A stretch of DNA of 64,000 bases from Malaciobacter pacificus (GCF_004214795.1 NZ_CP035928.1:2046001-2110000); one strand, 5' to 3'; positions 17,146 through 26,246 are shown, numbered from the stretch's first letter. Program-made: numbers and translations. Notes: generated from the letters alone by a model not told the origin.

Positions 17146-18864
17146 CTATGACCTAAATTTATTATCGCCTTCACTTAATAGAAGTTCTATCATTTTTGCA
17201 ATCTCTGCAGGATTTTCATTTATTTCTTTATCTAATTCTTCAATAAATACAGCATATCTTGCAGCAGACTCTTCATCTAAACCGTCAATATTATTTAATA
17301 TTTGACTTTTTACTTTTGATTTTAATCTACCACGTGCTGTTTCTGAATCAAATTCATTTTCAAAATCAGTTAACATATCTTTTACAAGATCATTATCATC
17401 TCCACCTTCAGCACTTTTAGTAGTTCCATCTGTTAAAATTACAACTTCATTATTTGCAATAAATTTTTTATAAAAGACAAATAATAATATTGCAATAATT
17501 AAGTACTGAAAATATTCGCCAAACTCTTTTAAAATAGTTTTAACTTGAGTTAAAGTATCAACGATATTTTCATCTTCAACAATAACATTTCCGTTTTCAT
17601 CTAATTTTTCTCCATTTTTTGAAGATGTAGATAAAAATTTGAAATCCCTAACTGTAACCTTGTCACCTCTAGCATTATCATAACCAATTGTATCTTGAAC
17701 AACTGATTCTAAAGATGTCAAAAATTCATCTCTATTTGCTATACCTTCCAATACACTTGAATCAAAGGTAACTGCTGCTGTAATTCTTCTTATATTTGTG
17801 TAATTATTATCTTGTTGTTTTATAATCTTTTTAGAAATCTCATAATTTGTTACAGTATTAGTTCCTTCACTATTAGATGCAACATTTCCATTCCCACCAG
17901 TATTAGCAGGAGCTTGAATATTATTATCTACTCCTGCAACACCTCCAGCACCAGCAGGTCCTCCTTGTGATGCAGATGAATTCTCAATTACTTGTTGAGA
18001 TCTAATTGTTCCTTCTGGATCATAAATTTCTTCTTGAATATCTCTTTTTATAAAATCAAGTGAAACAGTAACTTTAGCTACTACTCTTCCAACACCAACA
18101 AAAGGCTCCAGCAAATCAACTATTTTTCTTTGATAATCTTTTTCTATTTGCTCTTTATACTTATTTTGAGTATAAGACTTTTGACTATTTATATCATCTT
18201 TCGATAATTCTAATAAATTTCCATCCTGATCTATTAATTGAATATTTTCTTGCTTTAAATTAGATACAGCCGAAGCAATAAAATTTTTAATACCATCAAT
18301 TTGTTTTTGAGTCAAAAATATACCTGGCTTTAAAGAAAGAACTGCGGAAGCTGTAGGATCAGTTTTTCTCTCAGTAAATATAGTATCTTTAGGAATAGCG
18401 ATTTTAACACTAGCTCTCAATACTGATGATAAAGACTCTAATGATCTAGATAGTTCTCCTTCTAATGCTCTTAAATATTTAACTTTATTTTCAAAATTGG
18501 TAGTACCTAATGATGATTTTTCAAATATTTCCCAACCTACATGCTTACTAGTTGCTGCTTCGCTTGTAACTAATTTAATCTTAGCTATATTAATAAACTC
18601 TTTTGATGTTTTTAATGTCAAGTTATTTCCTGTTCCAACAACAGAAAAATCTATTCCAGCGGCTTGTAATTCATCACTTGCTAGCATTACTTGAGATTTA
18701 GTAAGATTAGAAGCAATTGTATAATTTAATTTTTTATCCTCAGCTTTAATTCCAGAGTAGATCAAAAAACCAATAAGCAATACAAATAGAAGAGAAAAAC
18801 CTCCAATAATAACCGCTCTTTGTGCAGTATTTAAGTTATTTATAAACTTTATTAGTTGATCCAT
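17146..18864 (-). CDS. fliF: flagellar MS-ring protein FliF
   Basis: 572 aa. FliF oligomerises into the MS ring in the inner membrane, the base of the whole structure. Membrane helix 1 is near residues 18-38 (AVIIGGFSLLFVLLIGFLIY), then come the YscJ-like ring-building motifs (SSLGTTNFENKVKYLRALEG, ASVKIAIPKDTIFTERK). A Gly/Asn-rich loop lies near residues 295-330, and helix 2 near residue 450 (YLIIAILLFVFYKKFI). The C-terminal FliG-binding tail is present. Length matches the family. Confidence 0.96.
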   Translation of the reverse strand: MDQLIKFINNLNTAQRAVIIGGFSLLFVLLIGFLIYSGIKAEDKKLNYTIASNLTKSQVMLASDELQAAGIDFSVVGTGNNLTLKTSKEFINIAKIKLVTSEAATSKHVGWEIFEKSSLGTTNFENKVKYLRALEGELSRSLESLSSVLRASVKIAIPKDTIFTERKTDPTASAVLSLKPGIFLTQKQIDGIKNFIASAVSNLKQENIQLIDQDGNLLELSKDDINSQKSYTQNKYKEQIEKDYQRKIVDLLEPFVGVGRVVAKVTVSLDFIKRDIQEEIYDPEGTIRSQQVIENSSASQGGPAGAGGVAGVDNNIQAPANTGGNGNVASNSEGTNTVTNYEISKKIIKQQDNNYTNIRRITAAVTFDSSVLEGIANRDEFLTSLESVVQDTIGYDNARGDKVTVRDFKFLSTSSKNGEKLDENGNVIVEDENIVDTLTQVKTILKEFGEYFQYLIIAILLFVFYKKFIANNEVVILTDGTTKSAEGGDDNDLVKDMLTDFENEFDSETARGRLKSKVKSQILNNIDGLDEESAARYAVFIEELDKEINENPAEIAKMIELLLSEGDNKFRS

Positions 18865-18882
18865 AAACTATATATCCTAAAA

Positions 18883-19284
18883 TTAATTTTTTGCTGAAGA
18901 TTCAACTACTGATCTAAATAATCTTGAGTCTTTTTTTATCGATGATTGTATTGCATCATATAGTATTTTATTTTTTGACATTTCACTCATTTGAGTATCA
19001 AGGTTTACATTATTTCCATCATTTTGTTCTTCTAAACCTTTTACGTTAATCAATTTTGGTTCATGAGAATTTTGATGTTTTGATACATTCGGTAAGTGTC
19101 CAGAATTGGTTTTTGATAATTGTAATGTATTTTGTACCTTATTAAGCTCATTTTCAAATACTAACTCTTTTGTTTTATAATTTGGAGTATTTATATTAGC
19201 GATATTACTACTAATAACTTTTTGTCTTTCGCCTCTAAAATTTAAATGTTTAAATAAAGTTTCTGTTACACTACTAGCTTCCAT
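18883..19284 (-). CDS. flgB: flagellar proximal rod protein FlgB
   Basis: 133 aa. The rod signature lies at residues 20-40 (QKVISSNIANINTPNYKTKE). FlgB partners FlgC in the proximal rod, but here flgC is about 17 kb away at the far end of the same cluster, whereas many bacteria keep flgB, flgC and fliE together. Its start overlaps the flgF stop by 1 bp. Confidence 0.92.
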   Translation of the reverse strand: MEASSVTETLFKHLNFRGERQKVISSNIANINTPNYKTKELVFENELNKVQNTLQLSKTNSGHLPNVSKHQNSHEPKLINVKGLEEQNDGNNVNLDTQMSEMSKNKILYDAIQSSIKKDSRLFRSVVESSAKN

Positions 19285-20003
19285 TATTTAGTATTATTTC
19301 CTATTTTTTCTATTAATGCAGCATTTAATTCATCTATTGATTTAATTGCTTTTTGAGACTGTTCAAATCTTCTATGCGCATCTATTAATTCAACCATTGA
19401 ACTAACTGAATTAACATTAGACTTCTCAATCGCACCTTGCACAATTAATCCATCATTATCACCAAATATTTCTAAATTATTTTCATCTAAAACTTTATAA
19501 GTATTATTTCCTACTTTTTCCAAATTTGAATAAGGAATTTGAACAACACCTATTTGAGCTTGAAAATTTTCTTCTACAACTATAGGTTCATTATCAGCAT
19601 TTAAAACATTATTTCCATTTGAATCTACTAAAAACCCATCTAAGTTCTTAAATGCTCCATCACGTGTGTAAACAATATCTCCATTTAAATCTTGAACTTT
19701 AAAAAAAGTATCTGCTTGATTTAATGCAAAATCCAACTTATTACCAGTAGCTGCAATGGGACCCATTTCACCTTGAATATACTTTGCGTCTATTTTTGGT
19801 ATATTGTTAGTAACTATATTATTTTTTGTAGGAGCAAAATTTTCTTGTTGAGCCCTTTGCAAATAGTAATTAAATGTCGTCTCAGTAGTATTTTCTTGTT
19901 TGAAACCATTAGTATTAATGTTTGCTAAGTTATTACTAATTTGATCTAATCTATTAATTTGATTGATCATAGAGGCTGCAAGAGGATATACACCTTGATT
20001 CAT
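19284..20003 (-). CDS. flgF: flagellar rod protein FlgF (FlgG family)
   Basis: 239 aa. N-terminal LDQISNNLANINTNGFKQEN and the C-terminal helix VNSVSSMVELIDAHRRFEQS with QKAIKSIDELN are typical of FlgF/FlgG distal rod proteins. Campylobacterota usually carry two genes of this family; the other, flgG, is divergent at 21572-22360. Shorter than FlgG by about 20 residues, it fits FlgF. It lies 10 bp behind cheZ. Confidence 0.88.
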   Translation of the reverse strand: MNQGVYPLAASMINQINRLDQISNNLANINTNGFKQENTTETTFNYYLQRAQQENFAPTKNNIVTNNIPKIDAKYIQGEMGPIAATGNKLDFALNQADTFFKVQDLNGDIVYTRDGAFKNLDGFLVDSNGNNVLNADNEPIVVEENFQAQIGVVQIPYSNLEKVGNNTYKVLDENNLEIFGDNDGLIVQGAIEKSNVNSVSSMVELIDAHRRFEQSQKAIKSIDELNAALIEKIGNNTK

Positions 20004-20013
20004 TTATTACTCC

Positions 20014-21018
20014 TTACTTTTTATTGGCAAAGTCTTCAATTAGTTTATCTAAATCATCTCCAATTAAATCATTTGAATCATCTCCATGAATATGCTTAGC
20101 TACAGCTATTTCAGAGCTATTCCCCTCATCTTCAAATAAATTATTTAAATAATTTGATAATTTTCTAATAACAGACATTACTCTTTCTATTTTTTGTCTA
20201 TTTATATCATTAAATTGCATTAACTCCATTGCTTCAAAGATTTTTGAATCTTCTTCAAAAGAGTTTGTATTTATTAAATTTATACTATCATTAATTTTAC
20301 TAATTTCTGATAAATGACTACTAAAATGAGAAATATTAGGAAACTTCTGATTCAGTGACTCTAACAATTTTTTTTCTTTTTCTAAAAAAATATTAAGATT
20401 TTTTATTTCATTTCTTAAATTATTATTGTTATCTAAAGAAAGACTTAATACATCAAAAATTTGTCCAACTTTTTCTTCTGAATCATTTGCTACTTGGCTT
20501 AATTGATTAACAACTTTAGTATCTTTTTCAGCTGGCCAAGGAATAACACCTTCATCTATTTTCCCTGAAGCCCAATTTCTTACTATTTCATCTTCATTTA
20601 TTGATTTATTTTCATTTTTTTCTAAAGATTCTGATTGTGAACTATCGTTATCATTTAAGATATTATCTAATTCATTATCACTTAATGAAATATTTGACTC
20701 ATCTGATTTATCTTCATTATCTTCAGAATCTAACTCAATATCTTTTAGTAAATCATTGATTTCATCATTGTTTACTAAACTCTCACTAGATTCAGAAGTA
20801 AATTCATCAATTAAGTCATCTACAGAATTATTATCGACTGTTGAACTTTTATCTTCCTCATTGGACTCAATATCATCTTTAATACCTTCACTTTGAGATA
20901 AAAGTTGTTCTATTTCGTCAGTATTAACATTATTTTCTGCTTCAACTTCTTCAGTTTCTTCATCACTGATGTCTAAACCATTCATTAAAGCTTCTATTTC
21001 TTCTTGACTCATACTCAT
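20014..21018 (-). CDS. cheZ: CheZ-type CheY-P phosphatase with repeated FliM-like peptides
   Basis: 334 aa. The C-terminal helical domain has the CheZ active-site spacing D-x3-Q in ELMQFNDINRQKIERVM (Asp271, Gln275), as in Escherichia coli CheZ (Asp143, Gln147). The last residues (DDLDKLIEDF) resemble the CheY-binding tail of CheZ. The N-terminus (MSMSQEEIEALMNG) copies the FliM peptide that binds CheY-P. Related short motifs recur in the acidic, probably disordered first 125 residues: TDEIEQLLS (33-41), VDDLIDEF (66-73), NDEINDLLK (84-92) and DNELDNILN (114-122). It follows cheY by 23 bp. CheZ identity is well supported; function of the repeats is inferred. Confidence 0.85.
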   Translation of the reverse strand: MSMSQEEIEALMNGLDISDEETEEVEAENNVNTDEIEQLLSQSEGIKDDIESNEEDKSSTVDNNSVDDLIDEFTSESSESLVNNDEINDLLKDIELDSEDNEDKSDESNISLSDNELDNILNDNDSSQSESLEKNENKSINEDEIVRNWASGKIDEGVIPWPAEKDTKVVNQLSQVANDSEEKVGQIFDVLSLSLDNNNNLRNEIKNLNIFLEKEKKLLESLNQKFPNISHFSSHLSEISKINDSINLINTNSFEEDSKIFEAMELMQFNDINRQKIERVMSVIRKLSNYLNNLFEDEGNSSEIAVAKHIHGDDSNDLIGDDLDKLIEDFANKK

Positions 21019-21041
21019 GATAATGCCTTAAATTTAAATAA

Positions 21042-21410
21042 TTATTTCAATACCCCATCAAGTTTTTCTTTTAAAACTTCAGCACTGAATGGCTTAACAA
21101 TATAGTTATTAACGCCAGCTTTTAATGCAGTAATAACCTCTCCTTTTCCACCTTCAGTAGTAATCATAATAATAGGTGTTTTTTGATGGTTACCTTCTGA
21201 TCTTGTTTTTTTAACCAATTCTAATCCATTCATATTTGGCATATTCCAATCAGTTAAAATTATATCATATTTAGATTCAGACAATAATTTCCATGCTTTT
21301 ACACCATCTTCTGCTTCATCAAAATCTTCTTTTGTAAAACCTAGTTGCATTACAACATTTCCAATGATTCTTCTCATCGTGGAACTGTCATCAACTATTA
21401 ATATTTTCAT
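21042..21410 (-). CDS. cheY: chemotaxis response regulator CheY
   Basis: 122 aa, a stand-alone receiver domain. The acidic pocket (Asp7, Asp8), phosphorylated Asp54 (DIILTDWNMPNMNG), Thr84 (MITTEGG), Tyr103 and Lys106 (VKPFS) are all present. Phosphorylated CheY binds the flagellar switch to change rotation; the next gene encodes its phosphatase. It is the first gene of the minus-strand flagellar run, behind a -10 box at 21456-21451. Confidence 0.96.
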   Translation of the reverse strand: MKILIVDDSSTMRRIIGNVVMQLGFTKEDFDEAEDGVKAWKLLSESKYDIILTDWNMPNMNGLELVKKTRSEGNHQKTPIIMITTEGGKGEVITALKAGVNNYIVKPFSAEVLKEKLDGVLK

Positions 21411-21571
21411 ATGTAAACCTTTTTAACAAATTATCAATCAAATATCTTGCATTATATATAATTTGTTTTAAATATATACTTAATACATGAAAAATAATCA
21501 AGTAAATTTATCTAACTTTAATTGTTCTTAAAATATAATAATTAAATATACAATCTAAACAAAGGATTAAT
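21411..21571. promoter_or_regulatory. divergent promoter region between cheY and flgG
   Basis: Facing cheY there is TATAAT at 21456-21451 and AAAGG near the start codon. Facing flgG there is TATAAT at 21534-21539 and AAAGG before the ATG. The stretch is extremely AT-rich. I see no sigma-54 (GG-N10-GC) or sigma-28 pattern, so both transcripts look like sigma-70 products. Confidence 0.55.
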
Positions 21572-22360
21572 ATGATTAGAGGTTTATACACAGCTGCAAC
21601 AGGGATGAATTCTATGCAACATCAAATTGATGTTACATCAAATAACATTGCAAATGTAAATACTACAGGCTTCAAAAAAGATAGAGCTGAATTTCAAGAC
21701 CTAATGTATGAAACATTAAACTACACAGCAGGTAGAACTTCTCAAACTACAATTAATCCTACTGGAATAGATGTAGGACTTGGAGTTAGAATATCTGGTA
21801 TTCAAAAAAATTTTAATGAAGGTGATCTTACACTAACATCTAATCCTTTAGATTTAGCAATTGAGGGAGAAGGTTTCTTTCAAATTACTTTACCTAGTGG
21901 AGAAACTGCTTACACTAGAAATGGCTCTTTTAAAGTTAATTCTGAAGGTACCATTGTAAATGGTAACGGATATCCTCTTAGTCCTGAAATAGTTGTTCCA
22001 GATAATGTAACCGATTTATCTATTGCTGTTGATGGTACGGTAAGTGCAACAAATCCCGCTGATGGTACAATTGTTGATTTAGGTCAAGTATTAATAGCTG
22101 ACTTTATAAACCCTGCTGGATTAATTCCTATGGGAGAATCAATGTTTATGGAAAGTGAAGCATCAGGAGCAGTTCAAGAAGGAGTTCCCTCTGAAGATCA
22201 ATTTGGTTCAATTAGACAAGGTATGATTGAATCATCAAATGTTAAACTTGTAAATGAAATGGTTGACTTAATTACTGCACAAAGAGCATATGAAGCTAAT
22301 TCAAAAGCAATTACAACAACTGATGGTATGCTTGATACAGTAAATAGACTAAAAAATTAA
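21572..22360 (+). CDS. flgG: flagellar distal rod protein FlgG
   Basis: 262 aa, the family norm. N-terminal MIRGLYTAATGMNSMQHQID and SNNIANVNTTGFKKDR, internal LDLAIEGEGFFQI and TRNGSF, and C-terminal VKLVNEMVDLITAQRAYEAN with DGMLDTVNRLK are classical. FlgG forms the distal rod that passes through the P and L rings. It heads a plus-strand unit that continues into two unrecognised genes. Confidence 0.96.
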   Translation: MIRGLYTAATGMNSMQHQIDVTSNNIANVNTTGFKKDRAEFQDLMYETLNYTAGRTSQTTINPTGIDVGLGVRISGIQKNFNEGDLTLTSNPLDLAIEGEGFFQITLPSGETAYTRNGSFKVNSEGTIVNGNGYPLSPEIVVPDNVTDLSIAVDGTVSATNPADGTIVDLGQVLIADFINPAGLIPMGESMFMESEASGAVQEGVPSEDQFGSIRQGMIESSNVKLVNEMVDLITAQRAYEANSKAITTTDGMLDTVNRLKN

Positions 22361-22383
22361 GATAATATAGTTCATTAAAGTTT

Positions 22384-22809
22384 ATGGATTTAGATGAATT
22401 AAAAAGGTTAAGAGAAGAAAGACTTCTCTCTCATAAAAAGAAAAAAAGAGAATATTATTTAAAAAGTAAGGCTAAAAAAGAGAATATAAAAAGAGAAGCC
22501 ATAAATTATGAAGAAGATTTAAATGAGTTAAATTTTTCTAACAAAATTAAAGAAATTGCTAGAGCACAAAAAGAGCACGTTGATTCTCGTAAAGATTTAA
22601 TTATAAAAAAAATCAATGAATATAAAAAAAGAAAAAAAGATTATTATAAAGAGAATAAAAACAAAAGACTAGAATATGATAAAGAGTATCGAGAAAAGAA
22701 AAAAGAGGCATTAAAAGAGTATAGAAGAGAATATTACAGAAAAAATAAAGATAAAATATTAGCTAGACAAAAAGAAAAAAGAAAATTACAAAAGAGTGAA
22801 AATGGCTGA
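22384..22809 (+). CDS. very basic helical protein downstream of flgG, not recognised
   Basis: 141 aa, with Lys, Arg and Glu making up most of the residues. It is predicted helical, with diverged repeats such as YKKRKKDYYKENKNKRLEYD and YRREYYRKNKDKILARQKEK. Similar Tyr/Lys/Glu repeats occur in many unrelated DNA- or RNA-associated proteins, so no function follows. It lies 23 bp after flgG and its end overlaps the next gene by 8 bp, which suggests coordinated translation. Confidence 0.7.
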   Translation: MDLDELKRLREERLLSHKKKKREYYLKSKAKKENIKREAINYEEDLNELNFSNKIKEIARAQKEHVDSRKDLIIKKINEYKKRKKDYYKENKNKRLEYDKEYREKKKEALKEYRREYYRKNKDKILARQKEKRKLQKSENG

Positions 22810-23782
22810 AGAAATTAAAGACAATTCTGAAGAAACAACACAAGATAATGCAACAAATCAAGAAGAGATAGAATCAAATGATGCAACAGAAGAAAAAGAG
22901 ACTGACATTGATGAATCTAATGATACGGTTTCTGAAGAAGCACCAAAAACTCAAGATAAAAAGAAATCCTTAATAAGTAAAATTTTGATTGGTATTGTAG
23001 CTTTATTACTACTTGTATTAATAGCTGGCATTGTACTTTATTTTACTGGTTTCTTTGACCCTAAACCAATTGAAAAGCCTATGCAAATAGAAACAAAAGA
23101 GTCTACTATTTCTATGCAAGAAAAAAAGTATAAATTTGATATTAGCACTATCAATTCTACAAAATTAAATGAACAATTAGCAAAATTAACAAATAGAAAT
23201 TTAAATCAAGAAAAACTTGAAGAACAAGAAAAACTTGAAAATGAAAAAAAATTATTAGATGAAAAAAAGAAAAAAGAAGAAGAAGCTATAAAAGCAGAAC
23301 AAGAAGCTTTATTAAAAGAAAAAGAGAACTTAGAAGCTAAAAAACAAGAATTAGAAAATGAAAAAGCTGAATTAGAAAGACTAAAGAAAGAAGCTATTGA
23401 ACTAAAAGAACAAATGATTAATGTCAAAAATGATATTCAAAATAATAAAAATGGAAATCAAGATAATCAAGAATTAGAACCTGTAAAACAAGAAGAAAGT
23501 ATTAATTCACAAACAGAAGATAAAAATAATTTTGTTAAACTCATTAATGTGGCAAAAATAAAAGGAGAACTGTATAAAGATTATTTAGATTCAATAGTTA
23601 AAATAAATTCTGAGCTTAAACTTTGTAGAGATGACAAAAATAGAATAGAAATATTCTTTGGTCCTTTTACAAAAGAGGAAGATAGAAATATACTGCTTAA
23701 TGAATTAATTGAAAACAATTTCAATCAAAGCTATTCTTTAGAATTAACGAAAGAAGAATACGATAAGAGATGTAACTACTAA
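22802..23782 (+). CDS. single-pass membrane protein with coiled coil and SPOR-like C-terminus
   Basis: 326 aa from the ATG at 22802 (AAAGAG five bases upstream; a GTG two codons earlier is less likely). An acidic cytoplasmic N-terminus of about 60 residues is followed by one membrane helix (KILIGIVALLLLVLIAGIVL) and a long Glu/Lys coiled coil (about residues 130-225). The periplasmic C-terminal segment (FVKLINVAKIKGELYKDYLD to IEIFFGPFTKEEDR) resembles a SPOR domain, which binds denuded peptidoglycan. Cotranscribed with flgG, it may act at the site where the rod crosses the wall; that is inference. It converges on rimM with 8 bp between the stops. Confidence 0.7.
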   Translation: MAEEIKDNSEETTQDNATNQEEIESNDATEEKETDIDESNDTVSEEAPKTQDKKKSLISKILIGIVALLLLVLIAGIVLYFTGFFDPKPIEKPMQIETKESTISMQEKKYKFDISTINSTKLNEQLAKLTNRNLNQEKLEEQEKLENEKKLLDEKKKKEEEAIKAEQEALLKEKENLEAKKQELENEKAELERLKKEAIELKEQMINVKNDIQNNKNGNQDNQELEPVKQEESINSQTEDKNNFVKLINVAKIKGELYKDYLDSIVKINSELKLCRDDKNRIEIFFGPFTKEEDRNILLNELIENNFNQSYSLELTKEEYDKRCNY

Positions 23783-23790
23783 TAAGAAAA

Positions 23791-24324
23791 TTAAGAGTTT
23801 TCTAAAATAACAAAAGCATCTTTTACATCAATTCTTTTTTTGTTTGTATCCACATTTAAAATATATGTATTAAATATATATGGTAATAAAAAAGTTGCTG
23901 GTAAATCTTTTTTAATAAGTTCGTTAGATGTGCTGATTTCCAAGTAATCATTAATTGGATATCTGTGAATATCTTTAACTTTACCTAGTTTTAAATCATT
24001 TTCATATATGTCACAATCCATTAAATCAAACCAAAAAAATTCATTTTCTTTTAAATTACAATTTTCTCTTGTTTGTTCATGAGTTACATAAAGTTCTTGA
24101 TTTGTAAGTTTTTTAGCAATATCAACATCTTCATAATCTTTAAATAAAACTAATTCTCTTGATGTATTATATTCTAAAACTGTTAACTGCAGATTTTTGT
24201 TTGTAAAAAAGCTTGCGCCCTTTTTAAATTGTTCAGGGAAATCTGAATCAATAAAAAGTCTTAAATGACCTTTTAATCCTACAGCTTTCCCCAATTTAGC
24301 TACATAAATATTATTCTTTTTCAT
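23791..24324 (-). CDS. rimM: 16S rRNA processing protein RimM
   Basis: 177 aa. RimM helps mature the 30S head and binds S19. The N-terminal barrel (YVAKLGKAVGLKGHLRLFID) and the C-terminal PRC-barrel (LGKVKDIHRYPINDYLEIST, DLPATFLLPYIF) are both visible. It is last in an ffh-rpsP-khpA-rimM run. In Campylobacter and many other bacteria trmD and rplS follow; here the next gene is a convergent flagellar one, so a rearrangement has placed trmD elsewhere. Confidence 0.93.
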   Translation of the reverse strand: MKKNNIYVAKLGKAVGLKGHLRLFIDSDFPEQFKKGASFFTNKNLQLTVLEYNTSRELVLFKDYEDVDIAKKLTNQELYVTHEQTRENCNLKENEFFWFDLMDCDIYENDLKLGKVKDIHRYPINDYLEISTSNELIKKDLPATFLLPYIFNTYILNVDTNKKRIDVKDAFVILENS

Positions 24325-24327
24325 AAA

Positions 24328-24567
24328 TTAATCTGTAACTACCTGAATTTTATAAGAAATACCATCTTTTGCTTTACAACCATTTGCCATAGTTTTTAAA
24401 GCATTTATCATATTTCCATTTTTTCCAATAAGTTTACCAATATCAACACTATTTACTTTAATAGTAATTTGAGCAAAGTTATCTTCGATAATTTCTTTAC
24501 TAACTGATACTTCTTCAGGTACGCTAACAATTAATTTAGCATAATTTTCAATAAATTTAGTAACCAT
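24328..24567 (-). CDS. khpA: KH-domain RNA-binding protein KhpA
   Basis: 79 aa. A single type II KH domain with the GKLIGKNGNMINALKTM loop (GxxG). KhpA-type proteins bind small and messenger RNAs, often with KhpB. Its place between rpsP and rimM is the standard one. It lies 15 bp after rpsP. Confidence 0.92.
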   Translation of the reverse strand: MVTKFIENYAKLIVSVPEEVSVSKEIIEDNFAQITIKVNSVDIGKLIGKNGNMINALKTMANGCKAKDGISYKIQVVTD

Positions 24568-24582
24568 AATTCTATGCTATAA

Positions 24583-24810
24583 TTATTTTGAAGCTAATTT
24601 TTTAACTTTTTCAGATGGTTTAGCACCAACGCTTAACCAGTAGTTATATCTTTCTTCATCTAATTTTAATACTTTTGGCTCAACAACTGGGTTGTAGTAA
24701 CCAATTGATTCAATCCATCCTGAATCTCTTCTTTTTCTTGAGTCTGTTACAACGATTCTGTAAAATGGTTTTTTGTTTCTACCCATTCTTGTTAATCTAA
24801 TTACTGTCAT
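24583..24810 (-). CDS. rpsP: ribosomal protein S16
   Basis: 75 aa. The classical start [20 protein letters not shown] and [20 protein letters not shown] identify S16, a 30S assembly protein. AAAGGAAAG precedes the ATG. Upstream, a long hairpin (24835-24883) separates it from ffh. Confidence 0.98.
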   Translation of the reverse strand: MTVIRLTRMGRNKKPFYRIVVTDSRKRRDSGWIESIGYYNPVVEPKVLKLDEERYNYWLSVGAKPSEKVKKLASK

Positions 24811-24834
24811 GTTTTCTTTCCTTTGTTTTAATTG

Positions 24835-24883
24835 ATAGTATTGAATTCTAAACTCATAAAATAAGTTTACAACTCAATACTAT
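24835..24883 (-). promoter_or_regulatory. stem-loop in the ffh-rpsP interval
   Basis: Perfect 10-bp arms at 24835-24844 and 24874-24883, with a further AAACT/AGTTT pairing inside. In the minus-strand RNA it sits 24 bases before the rpsP ATG and 10 bases after the ffh stop. No T-run follows. It could be an mRNA stability element or a leader that adjusts S16 output; the sequence does not decide. Confidence 0.5.
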
Positions 24884-24893
24884 TTAAAATTTA

Positions 24894-26246
24894 TTATCTA
24901 GGGATTTTTGGCATCCCACCAGGTCCCATTTGAGACATCATATTTTGTAAACCTTTCATTCCACCTTTAGAAGAAAGTTTTTTTGCCATTTTAGAAGCAT
25001 TTTTAAACTGCTTTAAAATTTTATTTACTTGCACTTCAGATAATCCAGAACCTTTTGCGATTCTTTTCTTTCTTGAAGGATTCATTAAATCAGGGTTTTC
25101 TCTCTCTTTTGGAGTCATAGAACCAATCATAGCTTTAATACTTCTAATCTCACTTGAGTTTTCAAAGTCCATATCTTTTAAAGCCCCAGTCATTCCTGAA
25201 AGTCCTGGAATCATTCCAAGGATAGATTTCATAGAACCTAATTTACTCATCATAGCTAATTGGTCTAAGAAGTCATTAAAGTTAAATTGACCTTTTTTAA
25301 TCTTTTTAGTAACTTCTTTTGCTTTTTTCTCATCAATTACTGCTGACGTTTTCTCTGCAAGACCTTCGATATCTCCAAGACCTAATAATCTTGAAACTAT
25401 TCTATCTGGTATAAATACTTCGATATCTGGCATTTTTTCACCAATACCAATAAATCTTAATGGTACTCCAACTTGATGTGCAATTGATAAGGCAACTCCA
25501 CCTTTTGTATCGCCATCATATTTAGATAATACAACTCCATCAATTCCTATTTGCTCTTTAAATGAAGTTGCTGTTTTAGTTGCATCATGTCCTGTCAATG
25601 AATCAGCAACATAAAAAATCTCATCAGGATTTACTGCATCTTTAACATTTTTTAACTGGGCCATTAACTCTTCATCTATTGCAAGTCGTCCAGCTGTATC
25701 TATCAAAAGTACGTCATATAACTCTTTTGTAGCCTTTTCTTGAGCTGCCTTAGCAATTTTAACTGGGTCTTTTTCATTATCATCAAAATAGATATCTACT
25801 TCAATTTGTGCTGCAATTTGTTTTAACTGCTCAACCGCAGCTAATCTTTGCAAGTCACATGCAGCTACTAAAACTTTTTTCTTTCTAGTTTTTAAATAGT
25901 TTGCTAGTTTACCTGTAGTTGTAGTTTTACCACTACCTTGTAATCCTGTCATTAAAATTGTAGTTGGAGGAGTTGAAGAGAATACAAAGCCTTGATTACC
26001 TTCAGTTGTAAGTAGTTTTGTTAATTCAGATTTTAATGCGTTTAAAAAAGAGTCTTGACCAATACCAGCTGCTTTAGTTTCTAACTCAACATTAGTAACT
26101 AACTCTTTTGTAGTTTTATGGTGTACATCAGCTTTTAATAAAGATTTTTTTAACTCTGTAATAGCTTTCTTTAAAGATGCTACATCATCTTTATGTCTTA
26201 TTTTATTAACTGCATTTTTTATCGAACCGGTAATTGAATCAAACAA
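24894..26246 (-). CDS. ffh: signal recognition particle protein Ffh
   Basis: 450 aa. The NG GTPase domain has GLQGSGKTTTTGKLANYLK, DTAGRLAIDEELM, LSKYDGDTKGG and GIGEKMPDIEVF. The Met-rich M domain that binds 4.5S RNA and signal peptides ends in MMSQMGPGGMPKIPR. Ffh delivers nascent membrane proteins to FtsY. Full length. It heads the rpsP-khpA-rimM group. Confidence 0.98.
   Translation of the reverse strand: MFDSITGSIKNAVNKIRHKDDVASLKKAITELKKSLLKADVHHKTTKELVTNVELETKAAGIGQDSFLNALKSELTKLLTTEGNQGFVFSSTPPTTILMTGLQGSGKTTTTGKLANYLKTRKKKVLVAACDLQRLAAVEQLKQIAAQIEVDIYFDDNEKDPVKIAKAAQEKATKELYDVLLIDTAGRLAIDEELMAQLKNVKDAVNPDEIFYVADSLTGHDATKTATSFKEQIGIDGVVLSKYDGDTKGGVALSIAHQVGVPLRFIGIGEKMPDIEVFIPDRIVSRLLGLGDIEGLAEKTSAVIDEKKAKEVTKKIKKGQFNFNDFLDQLAMMSKLGSMKSILGMIPGLSGMTGALKDMDFENSSEIRSIKAMIGSMTPKERENPDLMNPSRKKRIAKGSGLSEVQVNKILKQFKNASKMAKKLSSKGGMKGLQNMMSQMGPGGMPKIPR

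Noticed and set aside
1312-21410. Sigma-54 or sigma-28 flagellar promoters
   Set aside because: No GG-N10-GC or sigma-28 pattern was found in the inter-operon gaps read; TATAAT boxes explain them.
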